The translations under genes were made by a program, and so were the position numbers. The notes below the pieces were generated by a model, which was not told the DNA's origin, did not search any database, and was given only the letters and a program-made list of their open reading frames with translations. From assembly GCA_030149595.1 (NCBI GenBank), contig JASFBI010000031.1:1-10263 (forward strand): a stretch of 10,263 nt of DNA, read 5' to 3'. Positions 1-7,358 of the stretch are shown piece after piece (within the stretch, counting starts at the first letter, position 1; each line of letters opens with the position of its first letter). The DNA is from Desulfobacterales bacterium (GTDB lineage: Bacteria; Desulfobacterota; Desulfobacteria; Desulfobacterales; DAOWNP01).

Positions 1-902
1 GATAGCAGTGTTTCCATCATAACTTTTTCTTCATCTATCCAGCCCATTTTAGCAGCAGCTTTAACCATTGAATATTCTCCGCTTACACTGTATGCAGCAA
101 CAGGCAGATCTATCTCCTCTCTGATTCTGCAAATAATGTCAAGGTACGATAAAGCAGGTTTTACCATAATTATATCAGCACCCTCTTCAATATCCATGGA
201 TGCTTCCCTGATAGCTTCTAAAGCATTTGCAGGGTCCATCTGATATGTTTTTCTGTCTCCAGATACAGGTGCAGAATCAGCAGCTTCACGAAAAGGGCCG
301 TAATAGGCAGAACAGTACTTTGCTGAATAAGACATTAAAGGTGTGTCTGAATGACCATTTTCATCAAGAGCCTGTCTGATTTCAGCAACTCTTCCATCCA
401 TCATATCCGAAGGAGCAACCATATCAGAGCCTGCATTGACATGGGAAACTGCTGTTTTTGCAAGAAGATCCAGGGTTGCATCATTATCAATTTTGTTTTT
501 ATCAACAAATCCGCAGTGCCCGTGGGTGGTATACTGACACAAACAAACATCTGTTATAACCATTATGCCTGGAACTTTGTCTTTAACAGCTTTAACAGCT
601 TTTTGGACAATTCCATTTTTAGCATAGGCCTGGGTTCCAAGAGGATCTTTTTTATCAGGTATTCCAAAAAGAATTACACCGGGAATACCTAAATCTTTCG
701 CCTCTTTGACACTTTTGACAATATTGTCTCATGAGAGCTGGTAATGTCCAGGCATTGATGGGATAGGGTTTTTTACACCTTTTCCACTTACAGCAAAAAG
801 AGGCAGAATAAGATCATCAACAGATAGTTTTGTTTCCCGGATCATTCTTCTAAAGCAACTGTTTTGCCGAAGGCGTCTTGGCCTGTAGTCAGGAAAAATC
901 AT
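1..902 (-). CDS. hemB: Porphobilinogen synthase HemB (5-aminolevulinate dehydratase), 3' end outside window, in-frame TGA at codon 58
   Basis: HemB condenses two 5-aminolevulinate molecules to porphobilinogen in the cytoplasm, the common early step of haem, sirohaem and cobalamin synthesis. The reading frame starts [12 protein letters not shown] at an ATG (900-902) with a good AGGAG (910-914), 15 nt after ahbC stops, so the two genes look co-transcribed. About 300 codons are visible of a family length near 325; the last ~25 lie beyond the window. Clear HemB marks are the metal-binding run [14 protein letters not shown], the substrate-lysine region [16 protein letters not shown] and the Schiff-base lysine in [10 protein letters not shown]. 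The frame is broken once, by TGA at 729-731 in [27 protein letters not shown]; before and after it the match to the family is continuous with no shift. This could be a recent nonsense mutation, a sequencing error or, less likely, a recoded codon. Identity is secure; whether the gene works is not. Confidence 0.93.
729..731 (-). other. In-frame TGA codon inside hemB
   Basis: Codon 58 of hemB reads TGA while both flanks stay in the same frame. It is followed at once by a perfect 12-bp palindrome, GACAATATTGTC (717-728). I see no convincing bacterial SECIS-like hairpin with a GU-containing apical loop at the usual distance downstream. From memory of the family, this position is usually a plain hydrophobic residue (Leu, Ile or Val), so a single change from TTA (Leu) to TGA is the simplest origin. 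The five genes whose ends are visible stop with TAA or TAG, none with TGA. Confidence 0.9.
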
Positions 903-917
903 TAAAATACTCCTTTT

Positions 918-2099
918 TTATAATCCAATTTCTTCATCGGTAAGGTAACATGCAGGATCAGTAGCCCATACATCTCCTGATATAGCTTCAGCACGAACTC
1001 TAAAATTACCCGCACAAATATCAAGCCATTTGCATTTAGAACACCTTCCTTTTACATGTTTTTTCTTCTCTTTAAGCTTTTTCATTAAAGGGTTAGACGT
1101 ATCTGTCCAGATTTTTGAAAAAGGAGAGGTTAATACATTTCCAAAACTATTGTGTCTCCAGAACTGATCTGCATATACTTCTCCATCCCAGCTAACACAG
1201 CCAAACCCGTGCCCTGAGCTGTTGCCTTCGTTCATTTTAAGGAGAGTAAGCACATCTTTTGCACGTTCGGGATCCTCTTTTAACATACGCAGGTACAAAA
1301 ACGGACCGTCTGCATGGTTATCAACGGTTAAAACCTCTTTTTGCATATTTTTTTCAAAAAGCTCTCTGGTTCTGTCCATAATAAGGTTTACAGCAGATCT
1401 TGTTTCATCATGGGAAAGATCTTCTTTTACAAGTTCTGATCCCCGGCCCGCATAAACAAGATGATAAAAACAGACCCTTGGAATGTTCATTTTTTCCAAA
1501 AGATCGAAGATATTGTCTATCTCATTAACATTGTATTTATTAATGGTAAATCTTAAACCTACCTTTATGCCAGCCTCTTTGCAATTATTTATTCCTTTTA
1601 AAGCCAAATCAAAGGCACCGGGAACTCCTCTGAATTTATCATTTATTTTCTGCATCCCATCTAAGCTTATCCCAACGTATGACAGGCCAATGTCTTTTAA
1701 TATTTTAGCCTTGTCTTTGGTAATTAATGTTCCATTTGTTGAAATTACAGCTCTCATGCCTTTTTTTATAGCATGCTCTGCAAGATCAGGAAGGTCTTTT
1801 CTTACAAGGGGTTCTCCTCCTGAAAAAAGAACGACAGGAACACCAAAGTCAGCAAGGTTATCTAAAAGTTTTTTCCCTTGTTCTGTGGTCATCTCATTTT
1901 TAAACTCTTCATCTTTTGCGTGGGCATAGCAGTGGACACATTTCAAATTACACCTTTTTGTAATATTCCACACCACCACAGGTTTTTTATCCTTTGAAAA
2001 CTGAAGCAGATGTGAAGGCAGCTTTTTAGAATCCCGCCCATAGCGAATAGCATCAGAAGGTTCAACTGTATTGCAGTATAATTTTGATATTCCTATCAT
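918..2099 (-). CDS. ahbC: 12,18-didecarboxysiroheme deacetylase AhbC (radical SAM, alternative haem pathway)
   Basis: AhbC removes the two acetate side chains of didecarboxysiroheme to give iron-coproporphyrin III in the siroheme-dependent haem pathway. With ATG at 2099 the protein has 393 residues. Residues 50-57 (CNLKCVHC) hold the radical SAM CxxxCxxC that binds the 4Fe-4S cluster and S-adenosylmethionine; SGGEP is at 93-97. The C-terminal SPASM/twitch-like part has Cys301, Cys353, Cys356, Cys362 and Cys384 for an auxiliary cluster. The start MIGISKLYCNTVEPSDAIRYGR and the end ACYLTDEEIGL match what I recall of delta-proteobacterial AhbC. The frame is open 12 codons further up to a TTG at 2135, but that part (DGVSYKG) is translated from the dispersed repeat and has no ribosome site, so I reject it. 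The chosen ATG has only a weak, distant GGG (2112-2114). hemB follows 15 nt downstream. The main alternative is the paralogue AhbD/NirJ; sequence and hemB linkage favour AhbC. Confidence 0.9.
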   Translation of the reverse strand: MIGISKLYCNTVEPSDAIRYGRDSKKLPSHLLQFSKDKKPVVVWNITKRCNLKCVHCYAHAKDEEFKNEMTTEQGKKLLDNLADFGVPVVLFSGGEPLVRKDLPDLAEHAIKKGMRAVISTNGTLITKDKAKILKDIGLSYVGISLDGMQKINDKFRGVPGAFDLALKGINNCKEAGIKVGLRFTINKYNVNEIDNIFDLLEKMNIPRVCFYHLVYAGRGSELVKEDLSHDETRSAVNLIMDRTRELFEKNMQKEVLTVDNHADGPFLYLRMLKEDPERAKDVLTLLKMNEGNSSGHGFGCVSWDGEVYADQFWRHNSFGNVLTSPFSKIWTDTSNPLMKKLKEKKKHVKGRCSKCKWLDICAGNFRVRAEAISGDVWATDPACYLTDEEIGL

Positions 2100-2114
2100 A
2101 TTCTTAATTAACCC

Positions 2115-2170
2115 TTTATATGAAACTCCGTCCAACAGACCGTAATCATGAGAGTTTCAGTTTTTGTTTA
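2115..2170 (-). repeat. Dispersed structured repeat, copy A (right half only)
   Basis: Read on the minus strand, this copy has the A-rich lead, then GAAACTCT (2151-2158), a 21-nt loop (2130-2150) and GGAGTTTC (2122-2129), ending in ATATAAA. The stem is 7 Watson-Crick pairs plus one U-G. The left half with the first hairpin is absent or too divergent to recognise. It fills nearly all of the gap between the ClpX-like gene (stop at 2175) and ahbC, and its right end is 15 nt before the ahbC ATG, so any fold in the RNA would lie in the ahbC leader. Confidence 0.85.
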
Positions 2171-2174
2171 GACA

Positions 2175-3920
2175 CTAACCTAACTCCTCTTTTACAAGCC
2201 TGTTCAAAAAAATTTCAGGCTTTTTAATAGCTGACTCTGTGATAAAAAAACGATTTTTACCTGTTTTTTCTTTTATCAATTTAAGTCCAAGTTCAAAACT
2301 ATCTGTAAGTTTTATATATAAATCATCTGTTTTAAGTTTTTTTACAACAAACTGGTTGATTATATAATTTATGGCATCATCTTCAAGTATAATATTTATA
2401 TCTAATTCATTTAAAAATTTAAATTCTGTTTTTTTTATTATCTCGTTGTAAAATTTTATTTTTTCCAAAGCAGTATTAATATCTGTAACATAATTGCAGT
2501 AATATACAGCAGTGTTGTTTATCTTTTGCTCTGTAAGTTTAAAACTGTATTTTTTTTCAAATTTTTCCTGGTACAGATGTATATATTTTTTAATGGAACT
2601 AAGCTCTTCTTCAAAAATTTTATCAAAAAGCTCTTGATTTAACTCACTGTTTTCAGGGTCAATAATAATTTCTAAAAACGCTCTGTAATCTTCACATGCC
2701 TGCTTTGATACAGGAAATGTTTTTATTTCTGTTGAGGGAAGTTTGTTTTCAAAGGGAAGAAGGGTTTTTTCAATGGAGCTTACAAGTCCCCTTGCCCATG
2801 TATTTTCCTTATAAGCATCTTTAGCAAAAGCATAAAGAGCTTCTCTGGAAAATTTAATATTGATTCCATAGGAACTGAAATCAAGTTTTTTTCCTAAAAT
2901 TACAGGGTTATTCGGGTTTTTAAGGATTTCATAGAGATCATTCTCGTTCAGTTTTTCAAAAATAGCCCTTATTGGCAAACGTCCAACAAACTCTGACTCA
3001 AAGCCAAATTCAATAAGATCTTCAGACTTTACCTCTTTTAAAATATCTGTTTTATTATTTTTGTTTTTTATTGATGCACCAAAACCAATTGTCTGTTTTG
3101 TCAAACGCTTCTGTATAATTTCATTGAGATCTGAAAAGGCACCGCTCATAATAAAAAGAATGTTTTTGGTATTAATAACGGATTTGTCTCGTTTTCCGGA
3201 TTTTCGAAATTTTTCCATTTCCTGGATCATTGATATGGGATCATGGGGGACTTTGAGCTCGATATTTGTCTCTTCCATGGGCTTTAAAAGGGCTCTTTGC
3301 ACTCCTGTTCTGGAAATATCTGCTCCCATAAGATTTCGGCTGGATGCTATTTTATCAATCTCATCAATATATACTATACCATACTGGGCAAGCTCTATAT
3401 TATCATCAGCTTCTTTTACAAGATCCCTTACAAGATCTTCAACATCTCCGCCAACATAACCGGTTTCAGAAAATTTTGTGGCATCACCTTTTACAAAAGG
3501 TACTCCAAGCTTTTCAGCTATGAGTTTGATCATATAGGTTTTTCCAACACCTGTCGGACCAATCATTAATATATTGCTTTTTATACTTCCAACAAGCTTT
3601 GACGGGGCAATGTTTTCATTATTTGTACAAAGGTTAATTCTTTTAAAATGGGTACATATTTTAGTAGCAAGAATAGTTTTTGCATTTTTCTGTTTTACAA
3701 TATATTGATCTAAATAATCCACAAGATCTAAAGGAACAAGGTCAAAATCCAGGGTCACTTTTTTTTGTGATTTTGCTGCAACTTCCTTTGTTCCTGCCTG
3801 ATTTTGAACCACAAGGGGCGGTACAAGTTTAACACTGTCCCCAAATTTTGAGGAAAGAAATTTTCCAATCTCTTTTTCAATCTGCCTGGGATTCGGTATT
3901 TTAGTATTTTTTTCTTTCAT
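2175..3920 (-). CDS. ClpX-like AAA+ ATPase/unfoldase without zinc-binding domain, with long C-terminal extension
   Basis: This 581-residue protein is an AAA+ ATPase of the ClpX/HslU group, which unfolds substrates and feeds them to a protease. Visible marks are Walker A GPTGVGKT (121-128), pore loop GYVG (154-157), Walker B IVYIDE (182-187), GVQRALLK (206-213), an IGF tripeptide at 278-280 where ClpX contacts ClpP, the arginine-finger region FVGRLP (311-316) and sensor-2 WARGL (375-379; GARGL in ClpX). Ordinary ClpX has about 420 residues with a four-Cys zinc finger at the N-terminus. Here the first ~60 residues contain no such Cys cluster, and about 170 charged, Lys/Glu/Ile-rich residues follow the AAA+ core. 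It is therefore probably a paralogue, not housekeeping ClpX. It starts with ATG at 3920; I see no strong ribosome site. It lies downstream of htpG on the same strand, which fits a protein-quality role. Partner protease and substrates are unknown. Confidence 0.85.
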   Translation of the reverse strand: MKEKNTKIPNPRQIEKEIGKFLSSKFGDSVKLVPPLVVQNQAGTKEVAAKSQKKVTLDFDLVPLDLVDYLDQYIVKQKNAKTILATKICTHFKRINLCTNNENIAPSKLVGSIKSNILMIGPTGVGKTYMIKLIAEKLGVPFVKGDATKFSETGYVGGDVEDLVRDLVKEADDNIELAQYGIVYIDEIDKIASSRNLMGADISRTGVQRALLKPMEETNIELKVPHDPISMIQEMEKFRKSGKRDKSVINTKNILFIMSGAFSDLNEIIQKRLTKQTIGFGASIKNKNNKTDILKEVKSEDLIEFGFESEFVGRLPIRAIFEKLNENDLYEILKNPNNPVILGKKLDFSSYGINIKFSREALYAFAKDAYKENTWARGLVSSIEKTLLPFENKLPSTEIKTFPVSKQACEDYRAFLEIIIDPENSELNQELFDKIFEEELSSIKKYIHLYQEKFEKKYSFKLTEQKINNTAVYYCNYVTDINTALEKIKFYNEIIKKTEFKFLNELDINIILEDDAINYIINQFVVKKLKTDDLYIKLTDSFELGLKLIKEKTGKNRFFITESAIKKPEIFLNRLVKEELG

Positions 3921-3997
3921 ATTTTTAATATTTGCTTTTTACAACTAAATTTTAAAATAACTAAAAGAGTGTAAAATCAATTGTTTCTATATATTTG

Positions 3998-4046
3998 CCA
4001 TACAGATCTGTCCATAATAATAAATTATATAAACAGATCTGTATGG
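3998..4046. promoter_or_regulatory. 14-bp perfect inverted repeat with paired palindromic half-sites, between htpG and the ClpX-like gene
   Basis: CCATACAGATCTGT (3998-4011) and ACAGATCTGTATGG (4033-4046) are perfect inverted copies with a 21-nt, purely AT-rich spacer. Each arm contains a 10-bp palindrome, ACAGATCTGT, so the site is also two identical palindromes with centres 31 bp apart, close to three DNA turns. On the minus strand, where both flanking genes lie, no T-run follows, so it does not look like an htpG terminator. It sits about 80-125 bp before the ClpX-like start codon, a natural place for a repressor or activator pair. On the plus strand a T-rich stretch follows, but no plus-strand gene precedes it. 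Confidence 0.6.
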
Positions 4047-4073
4047 GGTTTATTTTTATTGTAATTACTCTTT

Positions 4074-6008
4074 TTATGCCAGTACGCTATTTAGAAGTTC
4101 TCCTATCTGCTTTGAAAAAAGTGATGGATTTTCTATTTTACCACCTTCTCCGATTACAGCAAGATCATATAGTAAAAAACTATACTCTTTAAGCTTGGTG
4201 TCATTTTTATCTTTTCCAAAAAGAGAATTTATTTTTCCCATTACAGGGTGTTCCATATTAAGCTCTAAAACTCTTTTTGTATTTGGAGCACCTTGACCTG
4301 ACTCTTTTAATATTTTCTCCATATACGCACTCATATCATAATCATTAGCAGAGAGACAGGCAATGGAATCTTTCATTCGCAGGGAGGGTTTTACATCTTT
4401 TACCTTAGAATCAAGGGCATTCTTAACAAATTCAAACAGATCTTTGTACTCTTCATGGTTTTCTTTTTTCTTATCATCGGGTTTGTCAATATCAAGATCA
4501 CCCTTTTCAGCACTTTTTAATTTTTTACCATCATATTCCACAAGTGACTGAACAGCAAATTCATCTATGGGATCTGTCATTAAAAGGACTTCATAATCTT
4601 TATCCTTTAAAGTTTCCAAGTGAGGGCTATTTACAAGGGATGCAAAGTTATCGCCTGTCATATAGAAAATATTTTTCTGATCAGGTTTCATATTTGCGAC
4701 ATATTCCTTTAAAGAAACATATTTCCCTTCAGATTTTGTTGTTTTATAACGGGCAAGATCAGCGAGTTTATCTTTATTTTCAAAATCTGTATGAAGCCCC
4801 TCTTTTATTACCTGTCCAAACTCTTCATAAAATTTTTCATACGCTTCTTTTTCCATATCGGAAAGAAGACTAAGTACTTTTTTAACGATATTTTTTTTGA
4901 TATTTCTTACAAGGGCATCCTGCTGAAGAATCTCTCTGCTCAGGTTCAGGTTCAGGTCAGGAGCATCAACAACACCTTTTATAAATCTGAAATATTCTGG
5001 AATAAGCTCCTTGCAGTCACCTATGATAAATACTCTTTTACAATAGAGAGACACACCATGCTTACGTTCACGCATAAACAGGTCAAAAGGTGCTTTTGAA
5101 GGGATATACAAAAGAGCTGAGTACTCTGTAACTCCTTCGAGTTTCATATGGAGTTTTGTTAAAGGAGGATTCCAGTCATAGCTTAGATGTTTGTAAAATT
5201 CATTATACTCCTCTTCTGTAACATCTTTTTTGTCCTTAAGCCAAATGGCTTTCATGGAGTTTAAGGTCTCTTCTTTTATAACAGTTTTTGTTGTATCTCC
5301 TATGGGTTTACCATCTTTATCCACCATCTGTTCTGTTTCAGGAAGCGGCTCTTGTTTTTCAACATCCATAAGTACAGGATAGGGTACAAAATCAGAGTGT
5401 TGCTTTACAATTTCCTTGATCACAAACTCTTTGGTAAAATCCTGTTCTTCTTTTTCCACAGGTTTTAAATGAAGTGTAATAGAGGTTCCCCTGGTCTCTT
5501 TTTCAGTATCTTCTAAGGTATATGACCCATCTCCTGAAGATTCCCATTTAACTGCTTTGTCTGAATCAATGGATTTTGTAACAAGTATAACATTGTCTGC
5601 TACCATAAACGTACTGTAAAAGCCAACTCCAAACTGACCTATAAACTCAGGAGATAAAGAGCTGTTGGATTTGGACTTTTCCAAAGCTTTTAAAAAATCA
5701 CCTGTACCACTTTGTGCAATGGTTCCGATATTTTTTTCTACCTCATCGAAAGTCATTCCAATTCCATTGTCTTCAATTGTAATTGTTTTTTTATCTGCAT
5801 CTGCAATTATTTGAATTTTAAATTCTGTATCATTTCCAAGAATTGCAGTCTCTGTTTGAGCTTTAAAACGTAGTTTATCTATAGCATCTGATGAATTGGA
5901 AATAAGTTCTCTTAAAAAAATTTCCTTGTTAGAATAAACTGAGTTGACAAAAAGATTTAATAACTGTTGTACTTCAGTTTTAAACTGTTTTTTTACTTTT
6001 TCGGACAT
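4074..6008 (-). CDS. htpG: Molecular chaperone HtpG (bacterial Hsp90)
   Basis: HtpG is the cytoplasmic dimeric Hsp90 chaperone, which uses ATP to remodel client proteins and supports refolding after stress. The protein has 644 residues, within the usual 620-650. The N-terminal GHKL ATPase domain shows ELISNSSDAIDK (34-45, with the Mg-coordinating Asn), IEDNGIGM (78-85) and the lid motif GQFGVGFYS (124-132). The middle domain has LNLSREILQ with the ATP-contacting Arg. The C-terminal dimerisation part contains RVLELNMEHPVM. No eukaryotic-type MEEVD tail is present, as expected for bacteria. The start is ATG at 6008 with AGGAG at 6014-6018. It is first in a minus-strand series followed by the ClpX-like ATPase about 150 bp downstream. 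No intact CIRCE operator and no good sigma-32 match was seen upstream, so heat-shock control cannot be claimed from the sequence. Confidence 0.98.
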   Translation of the reverse strand: MSEKVKKQFKTEVQQLLNLFVNSVYSNKEIFLRELISNSSDAIDKLRFKAQTETAILGNDTEFKIQIIADADKKTITIEDNGIGMTFDEVEKNIGTIAQSGTGDFLKALEKSKSNSSLSPEFIGQFGVGFYSTFMVADNVILVTKSIDSDKAVKWESSGDGSYTLEDTEKETRGTSITLHLKPVEKEEQDFTKEFVIKEIVKQHSDFVPYPVLMDVEKQEPLPETEQMVDKDGKPIGDTTKTVIKEETLNSMKAIWLKDKKDVTEEEYNEFYKHLSYDWNPPLTKLHMKLEGVTEYSALLYIPSKAPFDLFMRERKHGVSLYCKRVFIIGDCKELIPEYFRFIKGVVDAPDLNLNLSREILQQDALVRNIKKNIVKKVLSLLSDMEKEAYEKFYEEFGQVIKEGLHTDFENKDKLADLARYKTTKSEGKYVSLKEYVANMKPDQKNIFYMTGDNFASLVNSPHLETLKDKDYEVLLMTDPIDEFAVQSLVEYDGKKLKSAEKGDLDIDKPDDKKKENHEEYKDLFEFVKNALDSKVKDVKPSLRMKDSIACLSANDYDMSAYMEKILKESGQGAPNTKRVLELNMEHPVMGKINSLFGKDKNDTKLKEYSFLLYDLAVIGEGGKIENPSLFSKQIGELLNSVLA

Positions 6009-6149
6009 ACTTTCTCCTAAAATATTTAGTGCTTAAATAAAAAATACCTGATTTATAATCCAGCTTTATTTAAAAAGATATAAACTTTTTCAAAAATAAC
6101 TGTTTGATTTGAATATGGGAAAAAATTTATTTCGTAAAAACCTTTTTTG

Positions 6150-6180
6150 ATAAAAATGAGTTTTAAATTTGTATTGTCAA
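6150..6180 (-). promoter_or_regulatory. Possible sigma-70-type promoter for htpG
   Basis: On the minus strand a perfect TTGACA lies at 6175-6180, followed by AT-rich sequence with only poor -10 candidates (TTTTAT after 19 nt, CATTTT after 16 nt). It would give an htpG leader of about 140 nt. The rest of 6009-6313 is very AT-rich intergenic DNA with no gene that I can support. The -35 alone carries this call, so it is tentative. Confidence 0.3.
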
Positions 6181-6313
6181 GGGGTTAATATAAAAAAAGC
6201 AAAAAACTTTTTAAAAACATCTTGTTTTTATATAATTTGTAACTTAGTTTCTGTATTATATTTCATAGCTTTCCACAAAAATATAATAAGGCTGTGAGGC
6301 AACCTGTATTTTT

Positions 6314-6348
6314 CATGATTACGGTCTGTTGGACGAAGTTTCATATAA
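6314..6348 (+). repeat. Dispersed structured repeat, copy B (35-nt right-end fragment in tandem with copy C)
   Basis: These 35 nt match 6392-6426 at 34 of 35 positions (only 6324 G versus 6402 A differs) and lie exactly 78 nt before them. The fragment holds the loop sequence GATTACGGTCTGTTGGAC and the right end GTTTCATATAA, but the left stem arm is missing because the sequence before 6314 no longer matches. It is a truncated upstream unit of a head-to-tail pair. Confidence 0.85.
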
Positions 6349-6430
6349 CATACATGGCAAATTTGTCTGGCACAACGAAAATTTAAACTCTCATGATTAC
6401 GATCTGTTGGACGAAGTTTCATATAAAAAA
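6342..6430 (+). repeat. Dispersed structured repeat, copy C (full unit)
   Basis: This full unit begins in CATATAACATAC, which is shared with the end of copy B. It runs through the TCTGGCACAACGAAAATT core and the AAACTCT arm, and ends GAAGTTTCATATAAAA. The main stem is weaker than in copies D and E (about five core pairs, AAACT/AGTTT). The first hairpin also has a mismatch and a wobble. The right end is about 18 nt before the TatT-gene ATG and adds a false in-frame extension (LLDEVSYKK) to that ORF. Confidence 0.85.
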
Positions 6431-6438
6431 ATAAAAGC

Positions 6439-6443
6439 AAGGA
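6439..6443 (+). promoter_or_regulatory. Ribosome-binding site that sets the start of the TatT-like gene
   Basis: AAGGA lies 5 nt before ATG 6449. The in-frame codons further upstream come from the dispersed repeat and have no comparable site. The signal peptide also begins directly after this ATG. Confidence 0.7.
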
Positions 6444-6448
6444 ATAAA

Positions 6449-7342
6449 ATGGGTACAGGTAATTTTAAAATCTTTAAATCATTAAGCGTTGTTGTGTTTA
6501 TTCTGTTCTTGCTAAATTTTTCCAGCTGTTCATTTTGTACAAAAATAGCATTAAACATAGCAGCTCCAACAGTATGTGAGTTTGTGGAAAAAGTCGCAGA
6601 CATCCCGGATGCAGAGCTTCTGGAGAAAGCACTGGGTACATCTGCATGTCTTCTTACAGGAATGGTCGAGCTTGTACCCGATAATTTTGATCTTTTAACG
6701 GAAACTTCTTTTTTTTATATGGCCTATGGTTTTTTTGAAGAAGATACAAATCCGGACTTTGCAGCAAGAATGTTTGTTATGGGTAAAAAATATGGTATGC
6801 GTGCTCTTAAGACAAACAGACGTTTCAGAAAAGGACTTGAAAAAGGTAAAAAAGTTTCAGAGCTTGTGAAATATCTTGGTAAAAAATATCTTCCGGCTCT
6901 TACATGGACAGGATTTAATACAGGTTATGCCGTTATATATAAAATGGATGATCCTTTGACTCTTGTTATTGATATGCCGGTTACACTTGCCCTGATAAAT
7001 AGATCAATGGAGCTTGATGAAAACTTTTTTTATGGGGCATGCAAACTGTTTTACGGTGCTTTTTATTCAATTATTCCTGATATTGCAGGAATTGGAGGAG
7101 GACCTGTAAAAGCTTTAAAAATGTTTGAATCAGCAGCCAAAGTGTCAGATGGAAAATTCTTACTGGTTGATCTTTTTAAAGCCCGCTATTATGCGCCGTC
7201 TGTTAACAATCCTGTTCTTTTTAGAAAAATTTTAAACGATTTAACAGTTTCAGATGCTAAACTGCCAAAATTTAATTCTATTAATGATCTTGTTAAAATA
7301 AAAGCAAAATTTTTACTTGAACATGAAAGCGATTATTTTTAA
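6449..7342 (+). CDS. TatT-family lipoprotein (TRAP-transporter associated)
   Basis: This is a 297-residue predicted exported lipoprotein. The N-terminus has a basic start (KIFK), a hydrophobic segment at about 11-23 and a lipobox-like LNFSSC with Cys27 as the probable lipidation site. The body is helical. It includes the conserved-looking runs MPVTLALINRSMELDENFFYGACKLFYGAFY and GGGPVKALKMFESAAKVSDGKFLLVDLFKARYYA, which I recognise as the TatT family, TPR-like periplasmic partners of TRAP substrate-binding proteins known from Treponema Tp0956. No TRAP binding protein or permease is adjacent, so the partner would be encoded elsewhere or the role differs. The ATG at 6449 is chosen over the TTG at 6329 because of the AAGGA site, the signal peptide and the repeat origin of the upstream codons. 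It appears to be a single-gene unit ending in a strong terminator. Confidence 0.75.
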   Translation: MGTGNFKIFKSLSVVVFILFLLNFSSCSFCTKIALNIAAPTVCEFVEKVADIPDAELLEKALGTSACLLTGMVELVPDNFDLLTETSFFYMAYGFFEEDTNPDFAARMFVMGKKYGMRALKTNRRFRKGLEKGKKVSELVKYLGKKYLPALTWTGFNTGYAVIYKMDDPLTLVIDMPVTLALINRSMELDENFFYGACKLFYGAFYSIIPDIAGIGGGPVKALKMFESAAKVSDGKFLLVDLFKARYYAPSVNNPVLFRKILNDLTVSDAKLPKFNSINDLVKIKAKFLLEHESDYF

Positions 7343-7358
7343 TTTTTCTGTAAAAATA

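Noticed and set aside
660..731. SECIS element for selenocysteine at the hemB TGA
   Set aside because: The only clear dyad directly abuts the TGA and has no loop. I found no stem with a GU-bearing apical loop at the normal distance, and the residue is not expected to be Cys in the family.
2100..2135. Longer ahbC start at TTG 2135
   Set aside because: The extra residues are the repeat's right end in translation, have no ribosome site, and exceed the usual AhbC N-terminus MIGISKLYC.
3998..4046. Intrinsic terminator of htpG
   Set aside because: On the htpG strand the hairpin is followed by GCAAATATATAG, not a T-run, and the loop is 21 nt.
6314..6426. CRISPR-like repeat-spacer-repeat (35-nt repeat, 43-nt spacer)
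   Set aside because: There are only two units here, and the 'spacer' is itself conserved in copies E and F elsewhere, so it is part of the element.
6228..6440. Minus-strand ORF with twice-repeated MKLRPTDRNHE peptide
   Set aside because: It is a read-through of tandem repeat copies B and C. The 78-nt period keeps frame by arithmetic. Other copies break the peptide early (stop after 11 codons in copy D, after 19 in E and F), there is no ribosome site, and stem pairing explains the conservation better.
6329..6448. Longer start for the TatT-like protein
   Set aside because: The extra 40 residues are translated from repeat copies B and C and would place the signal peptide internally.
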